From NCBI GenBank assembly GCA_023151275.1, contig JAKLJI010000001.1, positions 688,220-752,219 on the forward strand: 64,000 nt of DNA, in the 5' to 3' direction. A program made the translations under genes and the position numbers. The notes under the pieces were generated by a model that was not told the DNA's origin, searched no databases, and was given only the letters and a program-made list of their open reading frames with translations. The DNA comes from Bacteroidia bacterium. Its GTDB lineage: Bacteria; Bacteroidota; Bacteroidia; UKL13-3. Below are positions 9,463 to 18,397 of the stretch, one piece after another (positions within the stretch are counted from its first letter, which is position 1; each line of letters starts with the position of its first letter).

Positions 9463-10134
9463 CTAATCGTTGTAAATAGCTTCGAAGCGCTGAACCAGTG
9501 ATTGTATCGCAATCCAACCTCCGTTATTCGACCTTTGATTCACAGCAGACTGGGCTATTCCAAGTTTTTTTGCTATCTCAATTTCTGTATATCCAAGAAG
9601 TTTTAAATTAATCACCTCGCATTGCAATGCACTGTTTCTTGCAAGAATAAAATCAAGCAGAGTACACTCTGTTTCCAACTCAGAATTATACGCGTCGTTC
9701 ACACTTATCCCAATACTCTGCTTACTAGCCTTTAACTGATCAAGTTTTCTACCGGATAATAGGAAGGCTTCCCCATTTGCCTTTCCAAGAGATTCTGTTT
9801 CATCTTCACCTTCCCCTATTCCAAGTGCTATGCGTGTATCAAATAGCCAAACCGGATATAACATAGCCGTTTTTTTTGCCAATTTAAGCTCATTTGCTTC
9901 ATTCGAATAAAGGCTTTTAATAAACGTTTTAATTAAAAGTGTAACTCTTAATGCATGAAACGGGCTTTCCAACAAGCACTGAAAACTATCTCCTCTGTAT
10001 ATTTCATAGTGCATGTTATAATCCGTACTCCAGATCTTCAAAGCAAAATCAACTTCTTCCATTAACTTCTTTCTTCGTAGAGCATCCATTTTAGTTGATT
10101 GTACAATATCTCCGGTAATTACTGCTTTTTTCAT
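9463..10134 (-). CDS. SatD family protein with C-terminal helix-turn-helix
   Basis: 223 residues. The N-terminal half matches SatD-type proteins: VITGDIVQST at residues 5-14, then YRGDSFQCL around residue 45. These two motifs resemble the two metal-site regions of class III nucleotide cyclase folds (inference; no cyclase activity is claimed). The C-terminal part (about 175-223) is a helix-turn-helix: GYTEIEIAKKLGIAQSAVNQR. It could bind DNA, and the 29-bp tandem palindromic repeat starting 31 nt upstream of the ATG is a natural candidate operator. It lies upstream of, and very close to, the DUF3307 gene. The physiological signal is unknown. Confidence 0.75.
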   Translation of the reverse strand: MKKAVITGDIVQSTKMDALRRKKLMEEVDFALKIWSTDYNMHYEIYRGDSFQCLLESPFHALRVTLLIKTFIKSLYSNEANELKLAKKTAMLYPVWLFDTRIALGIGEGEDETESLGKANGEAFLLSGRKLDQLKASKQSIGISVNDAYNSELETECTLLDFILARNSALQCEVINLKLLGYTEIEIAKKLGIAQSAVNQRSNNGGWIAIQSLVQRFEAIYND

Positions 10135-10164
10135 ACGTACTAATTAATTGCAATATAAGTTTAT

Positions 10165-10296
10165 TAGCTATTAATAGCATTATAAGCTGTAAGACTTATA
10201 CTAACATATTATAAGCCCTATGACTTATAATGACACATTATAAGGCCTACGACTTATAATAACACATTATAAGCCTTATGACTTATACTGTAATAC
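10165..10296. repeat. 29-bp tandem palindromic repeat upstream of satD-like gene
   Basis: Three clear direct repeats of exactly 29 bp (10194-10222, 10223-10251, 10252-10280), with a degenerate unit before (10165-10193) and a partial unit after. Each unit begins ACTTATA and ends near CATTATAAG, so the junctions form palindromes CATTATAAG-N7-CTTATAATG. The array lies directly upstream of the SatD-family HTH gene and looks like an iteron or multi-site operator. There are no variable spacers, so it is not CRISPR. In the remaining gap (10297-10637) I see nothing recognisable. Confidence 0.75.
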
Positions 10297-10637
10297 ATGT
10301 AAAGTACCTGGGTTTTTGAGATGCCACTACAAGCGTTACACCTTATACCTCTTTGAGTTAGCCCACTACGCTCTGGTCCAAAGAAATGGTTCTTCTTTAT
10401 TACTTTTTTGAAAAGTCAATCTAAAAAAACCTTATCAACTCCAGTACTTGTTGTTATAATCCATTCGGTTATTCCTGTTTTCTCCAACTTATTGAAACCA
10501 AAAAGGTCAAATCTCGTGCAGGTTAAAGGCATCTAAATTTCAGACAATCTATGCCATCCTTATCCTTAAGGGATTTTAGTTAACTACCAGGATCAGCAAA
10601 ACCCAAAAACACTCCACAAGCCTTGCAAAGGCTCTAG

Positions 10638-11087
10638 TTAAACTGTTGCCCTATTTCTTCTCCTCAACAAAAATAAGCTTACAAAATAAATCAAAACAGC
10701 TACAGGCAAACCCACAACCAACCAAGCTAAAACAGCTTGAAGATGAGCCTCTGCAAATGCTTTTAACGCCATGAATACGCCTTCATTCCAGCGACTTTTT
10801 AAATAGTCAAAACTCAAGGGCTGCCCATTTCCTCCAAACCAGATCTGACCATACTTGAAAAATGGCCAAAGCAAAACCAACTGCAAGGGAGAAATAAGCC
10901 AATGCACCAATTGGGCAAAAACCTGATTCACCCTAAAAATCCAAGCCACCAAGGCAACAAAAAGCGATGTTGTTCCCATCACCGGAAAAACGCCACATAC
11001 AACTCCAATGGAAATTCCCATGGCCAATGCCTGGGGATGAGTGCCCTGCATTAGAAAAAAACGGAGCTGCTGAAGCTTTCCTTTCAT
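10638..11087 (-). CDS. DUF2062 membrane protein
   Basis: About 149 residues, family DUF2062: GTHPQALAMGISIGVVCGVFPVMGTT-type N-terminal amphipathic and membrane block, then LISPLQLVLLWPF, with a C-terminal membrane helix and basic tail (FLLRRRN). These small inner-membrane proteins are often linked to cell-envelope or glycosyltransferase genes, but their function is not established. I chose ATG 11087: an exact TAnnTTTG box (TATGTTTG, 11100-11093 on the minus strand) overlaps the alternative ATG at 11099, so a transcript would start close to 11087. Divergent from the GH92 gene. Confidence 0.75.
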   Translation of the reverse strand: MKGKLQQLRFFLMQGTHPQALAMGISIGVVCGVFPVMGTTSLFVALVAWIFRVNQVFAQLVHWLISPLQLVLLWPFFKYGQIWFGGNGQPLSFDYLKSRWNEGVFMALKAFAEAHLQAVLAWLVVGLPVAVLIYFVSLFLLRRRNRATV

Positions 11088-11170
11088 TGCTGCAAACATA
11101 AACGAATTGCGAATGCTCCTTCTTAAACTTTCTCAAAAATTGCCTTACCTTGCCTTGCAAACCCTTATCC

Positions 11171-14071
11171 ATGAAAAAAACAGCTCTGACTTGGGCAGCA
11201 CTAGTGCTTGTTATATTTACTTCCTATGCTCAACAATCGCTATCGAGGCTCGTTAATCCGTTTATTGGAACCGGTGGACACGGACATACCTTTCCGGGAG
11301 CCTGTGCTCCTTTTGGAATGGTTCAATTAAGTCCGGATACGCGCTTGGAAGGTTGGGACGGTTGCAGTGGATACCACTATTCAGACTCCTTAATCTACGG
11401 CTTTTCGCATACCCATTTGAGCGGAACCGGTTGCAGCGATTACGGGGATGTGATGGTGATGCCGCTCAAGTTAAAATCGAAAAACAAAATGGATGTGTTT
11501 AAGCCCGAAGTGTATCGCTCGGCCTTTTCGCATGCTGAAGAAAAAGCCCATGCCGGATACTACGAAGTGCGTTTGAAAGACGATGATATTCAAGCCCGAT
11601 TAACCAGCACAGAGCGGGTTGGGTTGCACGAATACAGCTTTCCAGACAAAGGAAATTACTGGGTGGTTCTTGATTTACTTCACCGCGACGAACTGCTTGA
11701 ATCAAGCTTGAAACTCGTAAACAATCACACCATTGAAGGACTTCGTCGCAGCAAAGCTTGGGCAGAAGACCAATGGGTTTATTTCAGAATTGAATTCAAC
11801 AAGGATTTCAAGAAAACACTTGAAAACAATGATGCAGGAAGCCTGAAACCAAATCGATTGAAAGGAATGGCCTGGGAATTTGCCATGAAAAAGGGAGAGA
11901 AATTACTGGTAAAAGTGAGCTTAAGTGCAACTGGAACAGCGGGTGCGGCTTTGAATATGAGCAAAGAGCTTCCGGGTTGGGACTTCAACCAAACCCTCCA
12001 AAAAACTGAAGCCGCCTGGAACAAAGAACTTGGGCTTATTCAGGTTGAGAGCACAAATCCCGATAAAAAAATCATCTTCTACACTGCCTTATACCATACC
12101 TGTATTCAACCCAATTTAGCATCGGATGTTGACGGAAAGTACCGCGGTCGCGATGGAAAAATCCATCAGGCAAATGGCTTCAACTACTACTCTGTATTCT
12201 CGTTATGGGATACCTTTAGGGCAGCTCATCCGCTGTATAACCTCATTCAAAAACAACGCAGCCTCGATTTCATCAAAACCTTTTTGGCACAATACCGGGA
12301 TGGTGGCAGGCTACCTGTTTGGGAGCTTTGGGGCAATGAGACCGACTGCATGATTGGATACCACAGCGTTTCTGTTATTGCAGATGCATGGGCCAAAGGC
12401 ATTCGAGGCTTCAACAAACAAGAAGCCATTGAAGCCATGAAAGCTAGTGCGATGCGCGATGTATTGGGATTGAAAGCTTACAAGGAAAAGGGTTATATAG
12501 GCATTGAAGACGAACCGGAATCGGTTTCCAAAACATTGGAATACGCATACGACGATTGGTGCATTTCAACGCTTTTAGAACCCGGTGAGGATAAATCCTA
12601 TTTTGAAAAACGCTCACAAAACTGGAAAAATGTCTTTGATGGCAAATTGGGCCATGTTCGCGCACGCCTAAATGGAGGCTGGTTTTCGCCTTTCGACCCA
12701 AGGGAAGTGAACAATCACTTTACCGAAGCAAATTCCTGGCAATATTCCTTCTTCGTTCCTCAAGATATTCCCGGAATGATTCAGGCTTATGGAGGGGTGA
12801 AAAAGTTTGAAGATAAACTCGACCGTTTGTTCTTTGAAAACTCGGCAACAACCGGCCGCAACCAAGCCGACATTACCGGTTTAATTGGCCAATATGCACA
12901 CGGAAATGAACCCAGTCACCACATGGCATGGCTTTACAATTACTTGGGCAGCGGCTGGAAAACCCAGGCACGTATTCGCAATATTCTAGAAACCCAATAC
13001 CACAATGCTCCCGACGGTTTAAGTGGAAACGAAGATTGCGGCCAAATGAGCGCCTGGTTGGTTATGAGCTCCATGGGTTTGTACAGTGTTTGTCCGGGAA
13101 GTCCCGATTACAACATAAGCTCACCTTGGTTTGAGCGCATCAAAGTAAATACCGGAGATAACAACCAACTCGTCATCAATGCGAGCGGAGCTGAATCCAA
13201 CATGTATATCAAATCCTTCCGAATCAATGGAAATCAGCGATTAGAAATGCAAGTGAATCATCAAGAATTGATGGGTACAAGCTCCCTGTTTTTTGAGTTA
13301 AGCAAAGAGCCCCTCAAATGGGGTTCAAAAGCCGATAGCACATTACATTCAAAATTATCAACCAGCATTTTACCATCACCACTTATTCACTCCAATGGCA
13401 TCTCATATCGCGACAGTCAACAGGTTGCATTGGAATGGCAATTGGTACCGGCACAACTCTCCTACCGCATCAATGGCGGCAATTGGATAAACTATACCAA
13501 AGCCTTCTATGTGAAGGAAAGCTGCACAATTGAAGCTAAAGCTAAAGATGCTAAAACCGGCATGGAATCATTTACTCAGGCAAGCTTTCACCGCATTCCC
13601 AACAACTGGAGCATTCAAATCAAAGGCGATTACATCAAACAATACAGTGCTGGTGGCCCGGAAGCTTTGATTGATGGGCTAAAAGGCAATGAAAATTGGC
13701 GCAAAGGCTACTGGCAAGGCTATTGGGGTGTCGACCCCGAAATTGTAATTGATTTAAAGGAAGAAAAGCTTCTGGAGGAATTTGGAGCTTCGTTTTTGCA
13801 AGACAGCAAAAGCTGGATTCTACATCCGTCTGCATTAGAATGGTATGTTTCTGAAGACGGAGTGAACTTTACACCCCTAGGCACATTAGCCAATGAGGTA
13901 GAAGCCTTAAACGAAGACATTACATTAAAAACAATTCGGTTACATAAAACGCAGGGCATCAAAGCGAAAAAACTCAAACTAATCATCAGACAATACGGCA
14001 AGCTTCCAAAAGGCCATATCAGCGAAGGAGAACCTAGCTATATCTTTGTGGATGAAGTATGGGCGGAGTAA
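11171..14071 (+). CDS. GH92 family glycosyl hydrolase (alpha-mannosidase-like)
   Basis: About 966 residues, exported (signal MKKTALTWAALVLVIFTSYAQ). The first 700 residues match glycoside hydrolase family 92, calcium-dependent exo-alpha-mannosidases abundant in Bacteroidota: NPFIGTGGHGHTFPGACAPFG, GCSGYHYSD, GFSHTHLSGTG near the N-terminus, and the catalytic-domain block GNEDCGQMSAWLVMSSMG with YPG-type follow-up (VCPGSPDY). After that come a short beta-sandwich similar to the chitobiase C-terminal type (about 745-820) and a discoidin-like F5/8-C carbohydrate-binding region (about 830-965, ending YIFVDEVW). It probably trims alpha-mannosides from glycoproteins or yeast-type mannan in the periplasm or outside the cell. 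It stands alone, with no susCD pair nearby. Confidence 0.93.
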   Translation: MKKTALTWAALVLVIFTSYAQQSLSRLVNPFIGTGGHGHTFPGACAPFGMVQLSPDTRLEGWDGCSGYHYSDSLIYGFSHTHLSGTGCSDYGDVMVMPLKLKSKNKMDVFKPEVYRSAFSHAEEKAHAGYYEVRLKDDDIQARLTSTERVGLHEYSFPDKGNYWVVLDLLHRDELLESSLKLVNNHTIEGLRRSKAWAEDQWVYFRIEFNKDFKKTLENNDAGSLKPNRLKGMAWEFAMKKGEKLLVKVSLSATGTAGAALNMSKELPGWDFNQTLQKTEAAWNKELGLIQVESTNPDKKIIFYTALYHTCIQPNLASDVDGKYRGRDGKIHQANGFNYYSVFSLWDTFRAAHPLYNLIQKQRSLDFIKTFLAQYRDGGRLPVWELWGNETDCMIGYHSVSVIADAWAKGIRGFNKQEAIEAMKASAMRDVLGLKAYKEKGYIGIEDEPESVSKTLEYAYDDWCISTLLEPGEDKSYFEKRSQNWKNVFDGKLGHVRARLNGGWFSPFDPREVNNHFTEANSWQYSFFVPQDIPGMIQAYGGVKKFEDKLDRLFFENSATTGRNQADITGLIGQYAHGNEPSHHMAWLYNYLGSGWKTQARIRNILETQYHNAPDGLSGNEDCGQMSAWLVMSSMGLYSVCPGSPDYNISSPWFERIKVNTGDNNQLVINASGAESNMYIKSFRINGNQRLEMQVNHQELMGTSSLFFELSKEPLKWGSKADSTLHSKLSTSILPSPLIHSNGISYRDSQQVALEWQLVPAQLSYRINGGNWINYTKAFYVKESCTIEAKAKDAKTGMESFTQASFHRIPNNWSIQIKGDYIKQYSAGGPEALIDGLKGNENWRKGYWQGYWGVDPEIVIDLKEEKLLEEFGASFLQDSKSWILHPSALEWYVSEDGVNFTPLGTLANEVEALNEDITLKTIRLHKTQGIKAKKLKLIIRQYGKLPKGHISEGEPSYIFVDEVWAE

Positions 14072-14102
14072 TTACAAGTGAATAAGGAATTACACCTTGC
14101 AA

Positions 14103-14837
14103 TCAAGCCAACAGGTGCTCTAATTTCATTTTCCACTTTTCCCAGTCCTTCATTTCCTTGTTCTGTAAATCGAAAAATTTCTGCGTATGGTCGTGATGGA
14201 TTAAATGACAAAGTTCATGTATAATAACATACTCAATACAGCCCTTAGGAGCCTTTATCAACTCCGGATTTAAAATGATCTTGCCTTTGTCCGTACAACT
14301 GCCCCAGCGTGTCGGCATTTTTCTGAGTGAAAAATTAAAAGTGATAAGTGATAAGTTATTTTTTCTAATGAATTCATCAAAAAGGCTTTCAGCTAATGGT
14401 CTTATTTTTTCTTTTGCTTTTTCAAGATACCAACTTTCAACTAACTCCTGAACCCTCGAAGTATCTGATGTTAGAACTTCCAGAAATGCTCCCTTCAACT
14501 TTACAGTTTCATCCTTAACTTTTTGCTTTTCACTAATCACTTTTAGCCTGTATTGCCGGCCCAAATACAAATGGGTTTCACCACTTCGGTATTTACGTTT
14601 TGGTGTTTTGGGTTGAAAGTTTAGAAAAAAACTTTTTTGCTTAATTATCCAAGGTGCCTTTTTTCTGATTTTCTCTTTTACTTTTTCAATGGATGCATTT
14701 ATAGGTGCCTTTACCAATACTTCCATTTCAGGTGTTACCGTAATGCCAAGTGATTTTCTGTCTGAAAATTCCAGACGAAAGTCTATCTGCTTACTCCCAA
14801 ATTGAATATAGTCTATTTCTGAAACAACCTCATTCAT
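14103..14837 (-). CDS. YgjP-type zinc metallopeptidase (M48-like, DUF45)
   Basis: 244 residues. The HEXXH zinc site is plain: EYVIIHELCHLIHHDHTQKFF at about residues 200-220, with a third His in the downstream segment. KMPTRWGSC, upstream of it, is the other DUF45/YgjP hallmark. YgjP-like genes are very often the last gene of type I restriction loci, as here. Their role there is not established. The start ATG is the last of eight ATGANNN heptamers that begin at the hsdR stop codon, so translation is likely coupled to hsdR. Confidence 0.88.
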   Translation of the reverse strand: MNEVVSEIDYIQFGSKQIDFRLEFSDRKSLGITVTPEMEVLVKAPINASIEKVKEKIRKKAPWIIKQKSFFLNFQPKTPKRKYRSGETHLYLGRQYRLKVISEKQKVKDETVKLKGAFLEVLTSDTSRVQELVESWYLEKAKEKIRPLAESLFDEFIRKNNLSLITFNFSLRKMPTRWGSCTDKGKIILNPELIKAPKGCIEYVIIHELCHLIHHDHTQKFFDLQNKEMKDWEKWKMKLEHLLA

Positions 14838-14886
14838 AACTCATCATTCATAACTCATCGTTCATAACTCATAACTCATCATTCAT
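14831..14886 (-). repeat. Eight ATGANNN heptamers bridging hsdR stop and peptidase start
   Basis: On the minus strand 14886-14831 reads as eight uninterrupted 7-mers: ATGAATG, ATGAGTT, ATGAGTT, ATGAACG, ATGAGTT, ATGAATG, ATGAGTT, ATGAATG. The first holds the hsdR stop (TGA 14885-14883) and the last holds the start of the next gene (ATG 14837). Because 7 is 1 modulo 3, overlapping start/stop ATGA signals appear in all frames. Confidence 0.9.
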
Positions 14887-17800
14887 AACTTATATCTCAA
14901 CTTCGCCACTTCAATACAATCTTCTGCAATCTTATCCATGTCTTTGAATGACAAGTCAACTTCGTATTTGTCTCGTACTTCATCAATCAGGTAATCCCCA
15001 ATTTCAATAAGTAACTTACCTGTTATATTGGTTTTGTATTGCCAGTCAATAATGGGTTTACCATTATCTAAAACCGAAGATTGAATCAATTCATCAATTT
15101 CTATTGCTGTTTGAATGGATACCTCCTTACGCAAACGATCATCCTTTATTTTTTCGCTTAAGGCCTCAATGGTCAATCCATAAAAAGCTTTTGCTATATC
15201 CTTATCTTTCAACTGCTCCGGAATATCCGTGTCTGTATGGGCCAAAACGCTGTCCATGATGTCTTGGACTCTGCTCAGATACTGGGCTTCGCTGATTCTT
15301 TTAGCTTCATAATCAGCAATGGTTTCCTTTAGCATTTGAGAAAACTTTTTGTAAAATGCCGGATCCTCATCCATTTTCTCCGTAATATGTTTAGCGGTTC
15401 TACTTGCTATTTTATCCGCTTTAGCCGCTTTACCTGTGGTATTTTCTACTTCTTGTTGAAATTTATCCTTATCGAAAATGTTTACCAATGCTGTGATGGT
15501 TTCAATTTTCTCAGTAGTAATGTGGGTATCAATCAGCTTTTGAATTTGCCCTTCGTATTGTTTGTAGTCAATTTCATCGCTGTATCTTTCAACAACAGCC
15601 AAACGCAATTTCAAGAACATGGCCAAATCTTCTTTGTAACGATTGATTACCTTTTCTTCTACTTCCCTATGGAACTGGATAGAAGATAATGCCAATTTCA
15701 AAGCTTTTGCAAAAGCTGCCAGTTTATCGTAAAACAAAACCCGTATTGCTTCATCTTTCAATACTTGCTGATAGGCTTCTGCATCTCGCTTATTGGATAT
15801 GTTTTTAAAAATATCCCAAAGTTCAGCGTGCTTTTGGGGTAGCTTTTTAATTTCCTCCGACATGTTTACCAGGGTTCCTTCCAGATCCTCCTGATCAAAA
15901 TCCTCAAATGAGGAATACATCTGCAATGCATCGTCCAGATTCTCTATTACACCATAATAGTCAATGATGTAGCCAAATTCTTTGTCAGGAAAAACCCGAT
16001 TTACACGTGCAATGGCTTGAAGGAGTTTATGTCCCTGCAAGTTCCTGGTTAAGTATAAGACTGTATTCTTGGGTTCATCAAAGCCAGTGAGCAGTTTATC
16101 GACAACAATAATAATTTCAGGGTCTTTCTGATTTTTAAAACGACTAATGATGTTCTTTTCGTAGGTTTTTGAATTGCCGTGTTCGTCCATCATTTTTTTC
16201 CAAAATCGATTTACGCTTAGGTTCGATTTTTCATAAACACTTTCTTCTCCTTCTCTTTCATCAATCGAAGAGATTAACACTTCACTGCTTACTATTCCAA
16301 TTTCATCCAGGTACTCTTTATACTTGATTGCGTTAATTTTTTTATCACAAACCAATTGACCTTTAAAGGGTGTTTTTCCTTGCCAATTGCTTCGAAAATG
16401 ATAACTAATATCCCAGGCAATCATCCGCATCTTTTGTTCCGCAGAATTCAAATGGTCGTAACGCGCAAACTTCTTTTTAATGTCGGCTTTTTGATATTCG
16501 GTTAACGGCTCAGCAACCATTCCGAAAAATGTATCAATGGGACTCGCATTTACTTGCTGAACTGCCAATCTGCCCTCATATAACAATGGAACAACTGCTT
16601 TATCTGCTACGGCATCTGTTACGGTGTAGGGATCTCCTATTAACCCACCAAACTTAGCAGCTGTGCTCTTATCCTTTTTAAACAAAGGAGTTCCCGTAAA
16701 GGCCACAAAGCAGGCATTGGGTAATGTTTTTTGCATGTCTATATTAAATATTCCATGCTGTGTCCTATGACCTTCATCTACCAGAACAAAGATGTCATGA
16801 CTTTCTAAGGGTTGATTGATTTTTTTTACCGCCGCCACAAATTTGTTGATAATGGTAGTAACCACTGCATCGCTTTTGCTTTCCAGCAAATCAACTAACC
16901 GTTGTCCGGTGCTTGCGTTTTCTACAAACTTGCCACACTTTCTGAATGTGCTGGTAATTTGATTATCCAAATCGGTTCTATCTGTTACCAACACTATTTT
17001 CGGATTGCGAATACTTGGTTCCATAGCAATCGCCTGAGCCAACATTACCATCGTTAAGGACTTTCCACTTCCTTGTGTATGCCAAATTACGCCTCCCTTT
17101 CGTTTGCCGTTCTCCACTTTTCTTATGCGTTGCATGGATTTTTTAATGGCAAAAAATTGCTGGTATCGTGCTATTTTTTTATCTCCATTATCAAACAAAA
17201 TAAAATTGAAAACGATATCTAACAAGCGCTCGGGCTGACATAAACCAAACAAATAACGGTCTTGTTCGGTTGGCAGAATTTCATCTTGTTCGAGTGCTTC
17301 AAAATAATGTCGGACATAATTGAAGCGATCTGAAAACAATTGTTCTTTTACTGAATTTGAAAGTGCCGTGTTCTTCAGCTCTTTTAACTTTTCATTGTAC
17401 GCTGTTAACTTGTCATTTCCATCAAATTTCTCCTGCCATTTAGCCCAAAACTTTTCCGGCGTGGCGTTGGTTGCATAAGCCGCTTCTTGTGTGGCAATGC
17501 TCAAATTGAGTTGCGAATACACATACAAACTTCTGATTCCGTCTTCTTGCTGGTTGCGTAAATGCTGACTGATCGCCTGTTTCAAGGGCTCTTTCATATC
17601 TGGTCGTTTGCACTCAATAATGCAAAGTGGAATACCATTGACAAATAAGACCAAATCGGGGCGGTAATGCTCTTTACTTGTACTTCGCATTACACTGAAT
17701 TCTTCGCTTACATGAAATACATTGTTACTGATGTTTTTCCAGTCGATGTATTGCAGGGTAAAGCTCTTTTTGTCGCCATCTACACTTTGCTCCAATGCCT

Positions 17801-18116
17801 GACCCAAGGTGAGCAGGTTATACGCCCTTTCACTGGCTGCAATATAGCCTTCATTCATGGGCAGGTTTTTCAAAGCCAAAATACCCCGTTCAATATTTTC
17901 GTCTGTGAAAATGCTGGTTTTAGTTGCACTTACCCGTATGCAGTTGATTTCCTTCAGTTGTTTACGCAACACATCTTCCAGCAAAACATTGGTGGTTTTA
18001 CCACCTCTTTGTCGGTCAGCTTCTGCCGGACTCAAATAGGTATAACCCAAATTCACCAACATTTGCAATGCCGGAATCTGGCTGATATGGTCTTCTTTAA
18101 AGCTAGGTGTTTCCAT
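14883..18116 (-). CDS. hsdR: Type I restriction enzyme, R subunit
   Basis: 1077 residues, normal length. It is the ATP-driven translocase and nuclease of the R2M2S complex: it cuts unmethylated DNA after translocation. The N-terminal PD-(D/E)xK nuclease is visible as D154 and E168-C-K170 (RPDLVLF, CIIECK). Walker A TQGSGKS lies at 347-353 and the DEAD-like VDEGH at 446-450. Later SF2 helicase motifs include FTGTPL, VDKLLTGFDEP and QAIARVNR. The C-terminal region is helical. No frameshift or missing residue is seen, so it looks active. It is the second-last gene of the leftward island, far from hsdM and hsdS, with five genes between hsdS and hsdR. Confidence 0.97.
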   Translation of the reverse strand: METPSFKEDHISQIPALQMLVNLGYTYLSPAEADRQRGGKTTNVLLEDVLRKQLKEINCIRVSATKTSIFTDENIERGILALKNLPMNEGYIAASERAYNLLTLGQALEQSVDGDKKSFTLQYIDWKNISNNVFHVSEEFSVMRSTSKEHYRPDLVLFVNGIPLCIIECKRPDMKEPLKQAISQHLRNQQEDGIRSLYVYSQLNLSIATQEAAYATNATPEKFWAKWQEKFDGNDKLTAYNEKLKELKNTALSNSVKEQLFSDRFNYVRHYFEALEQDEILPTEQDRYLFGLCQPERLLDIVFNFILFDNGDKKIARYQQFFAIKKSMQRIRKVENGKRKGGVIWHTQGSGKSLTMVMLAQAIAMEPSIRNPKIVLVTDRTDLDNQITSTFRKCGKFVENASTGQRLVDLLESKSDAVVTTIINKFVAAVKKINQPLESHDIFVLVDEGHRTQHGIFNIDMQKTLPNACFVAFTGTPLFKKDKSTAAKFGGLIGDPYTVTDAVADKAVVPLLYEGRLAVQQVNASPIDTFFGMVAEPLTEYQKADIKKKFARYDHLNSAEQKMRMIAWDISYHFRSNWQGKTPFKGQLVCDKKINAIKYKEYLDEIGIVSSEVLISSIDEREGEESVYEKSNLSVNRFWKKMMDEHGNSKTYEKNIISRFKNQKDPEIIIVVDKLLTGFDEPKNTVLYLTRNLQGHKLLQAIARVNRVFPDKEFGYIIDYYGVIENLDDALQMYSSFEDFDQEDLEGTLVNMSEEIKKLPQKHAELWDIFKNISNKRDAEAYQQVLKDEAIRVLFYDKLAAFAKALKLALSSIQFHREVEEKVINRYKEDLAMFLKLRLAVVERYSDEIDYKQYEGQIQKLIDTHITTEKIETITALVNIFDKDKFQQEVENTTGKAAKADKIASRTAKHITEKMDEDPAFYKKFSQMLKETIADYEAKRISEAQYLSRVQDIMDSVLAHTDTDIPEQLKDKDIAKAFYGLTIEALSEKIKDDRLRKEVSIQTAIEIDELIQSSVLDNGKPIIDWQYKTNITGKLLIEIGDYLIDEVRDKYEVDLSFKDMDKIAEDCIEVAKLRYKL

Positions 18117-18397
18117 TATTTTTCGTTTTTAGAGAACCGGATGCCCAATTCAGAGAATTGAAATTTATCGGTGCCGAAACCAATACAGAGAATCCAAAGC
18201 CCAATACAGAGAATTGAAACCCAGGCAAACAGGTTTTTAACACTTTGATATCCAGCACATTTAAGTGTTTACGCATTGCTAGCACTATCTCTAGCAGCTG
18301 CAATACAAAGAATAGCACCATCGCTTTCAGCATCTTCTTTAGCTCCTTTATCTTTAGCATACAGAGAATCATTAACGGCATATAGACAATTAGCTGC
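18117..18397. repeat. Intergenic region with ATTCTCTGTATTGG-type repeats
   Basis: A 281-bp gap between the second AlbA_2 gene and hsdR. On the minus strand the words ATTCTCTGTATTGG, ATTCTCTGTATTGG and ATTCTCTGAATTGG recur within about 80 bp (18128-18215), with weaker copies (TTCTTTGTATTG, GATTCTCTGTATG) further upstream. A short frame directly after the AlbA_2 stop, in the same frame, encodes about 42 Ala/Asp-rich residues (AKDKGAKEDAESDGA) before another stop. I see no convincing gene here. Confidence 0.55.

Noticed and set aside
10165..10296. Regular 29-bp repeats as a CRISPR array
   Set aside because: The repeats are contiguous with no unique spacers, units vary, and no cas genes are near.
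10297..10637. Possible small RNA or decayed gene in the gap between the satD repeats and the DUF2062 gene
   Set aside because: I find no hairpin with a T-run, no open frame and no repeat in it.
14831..14886. Heptamer tracts as phase-variation switches that fuse hsdR to the peptidase
   Set aside because: Changing the repeat number cannot remove stops, because each heptamer brings TGA in a rotating frame; coupling is the simpler reading.
15336..15689. Frames antisense to hsdR, hsdM, valS and ffh
   Set aside because: All lie wholly within strongly supported genes in other frames and have no family features.
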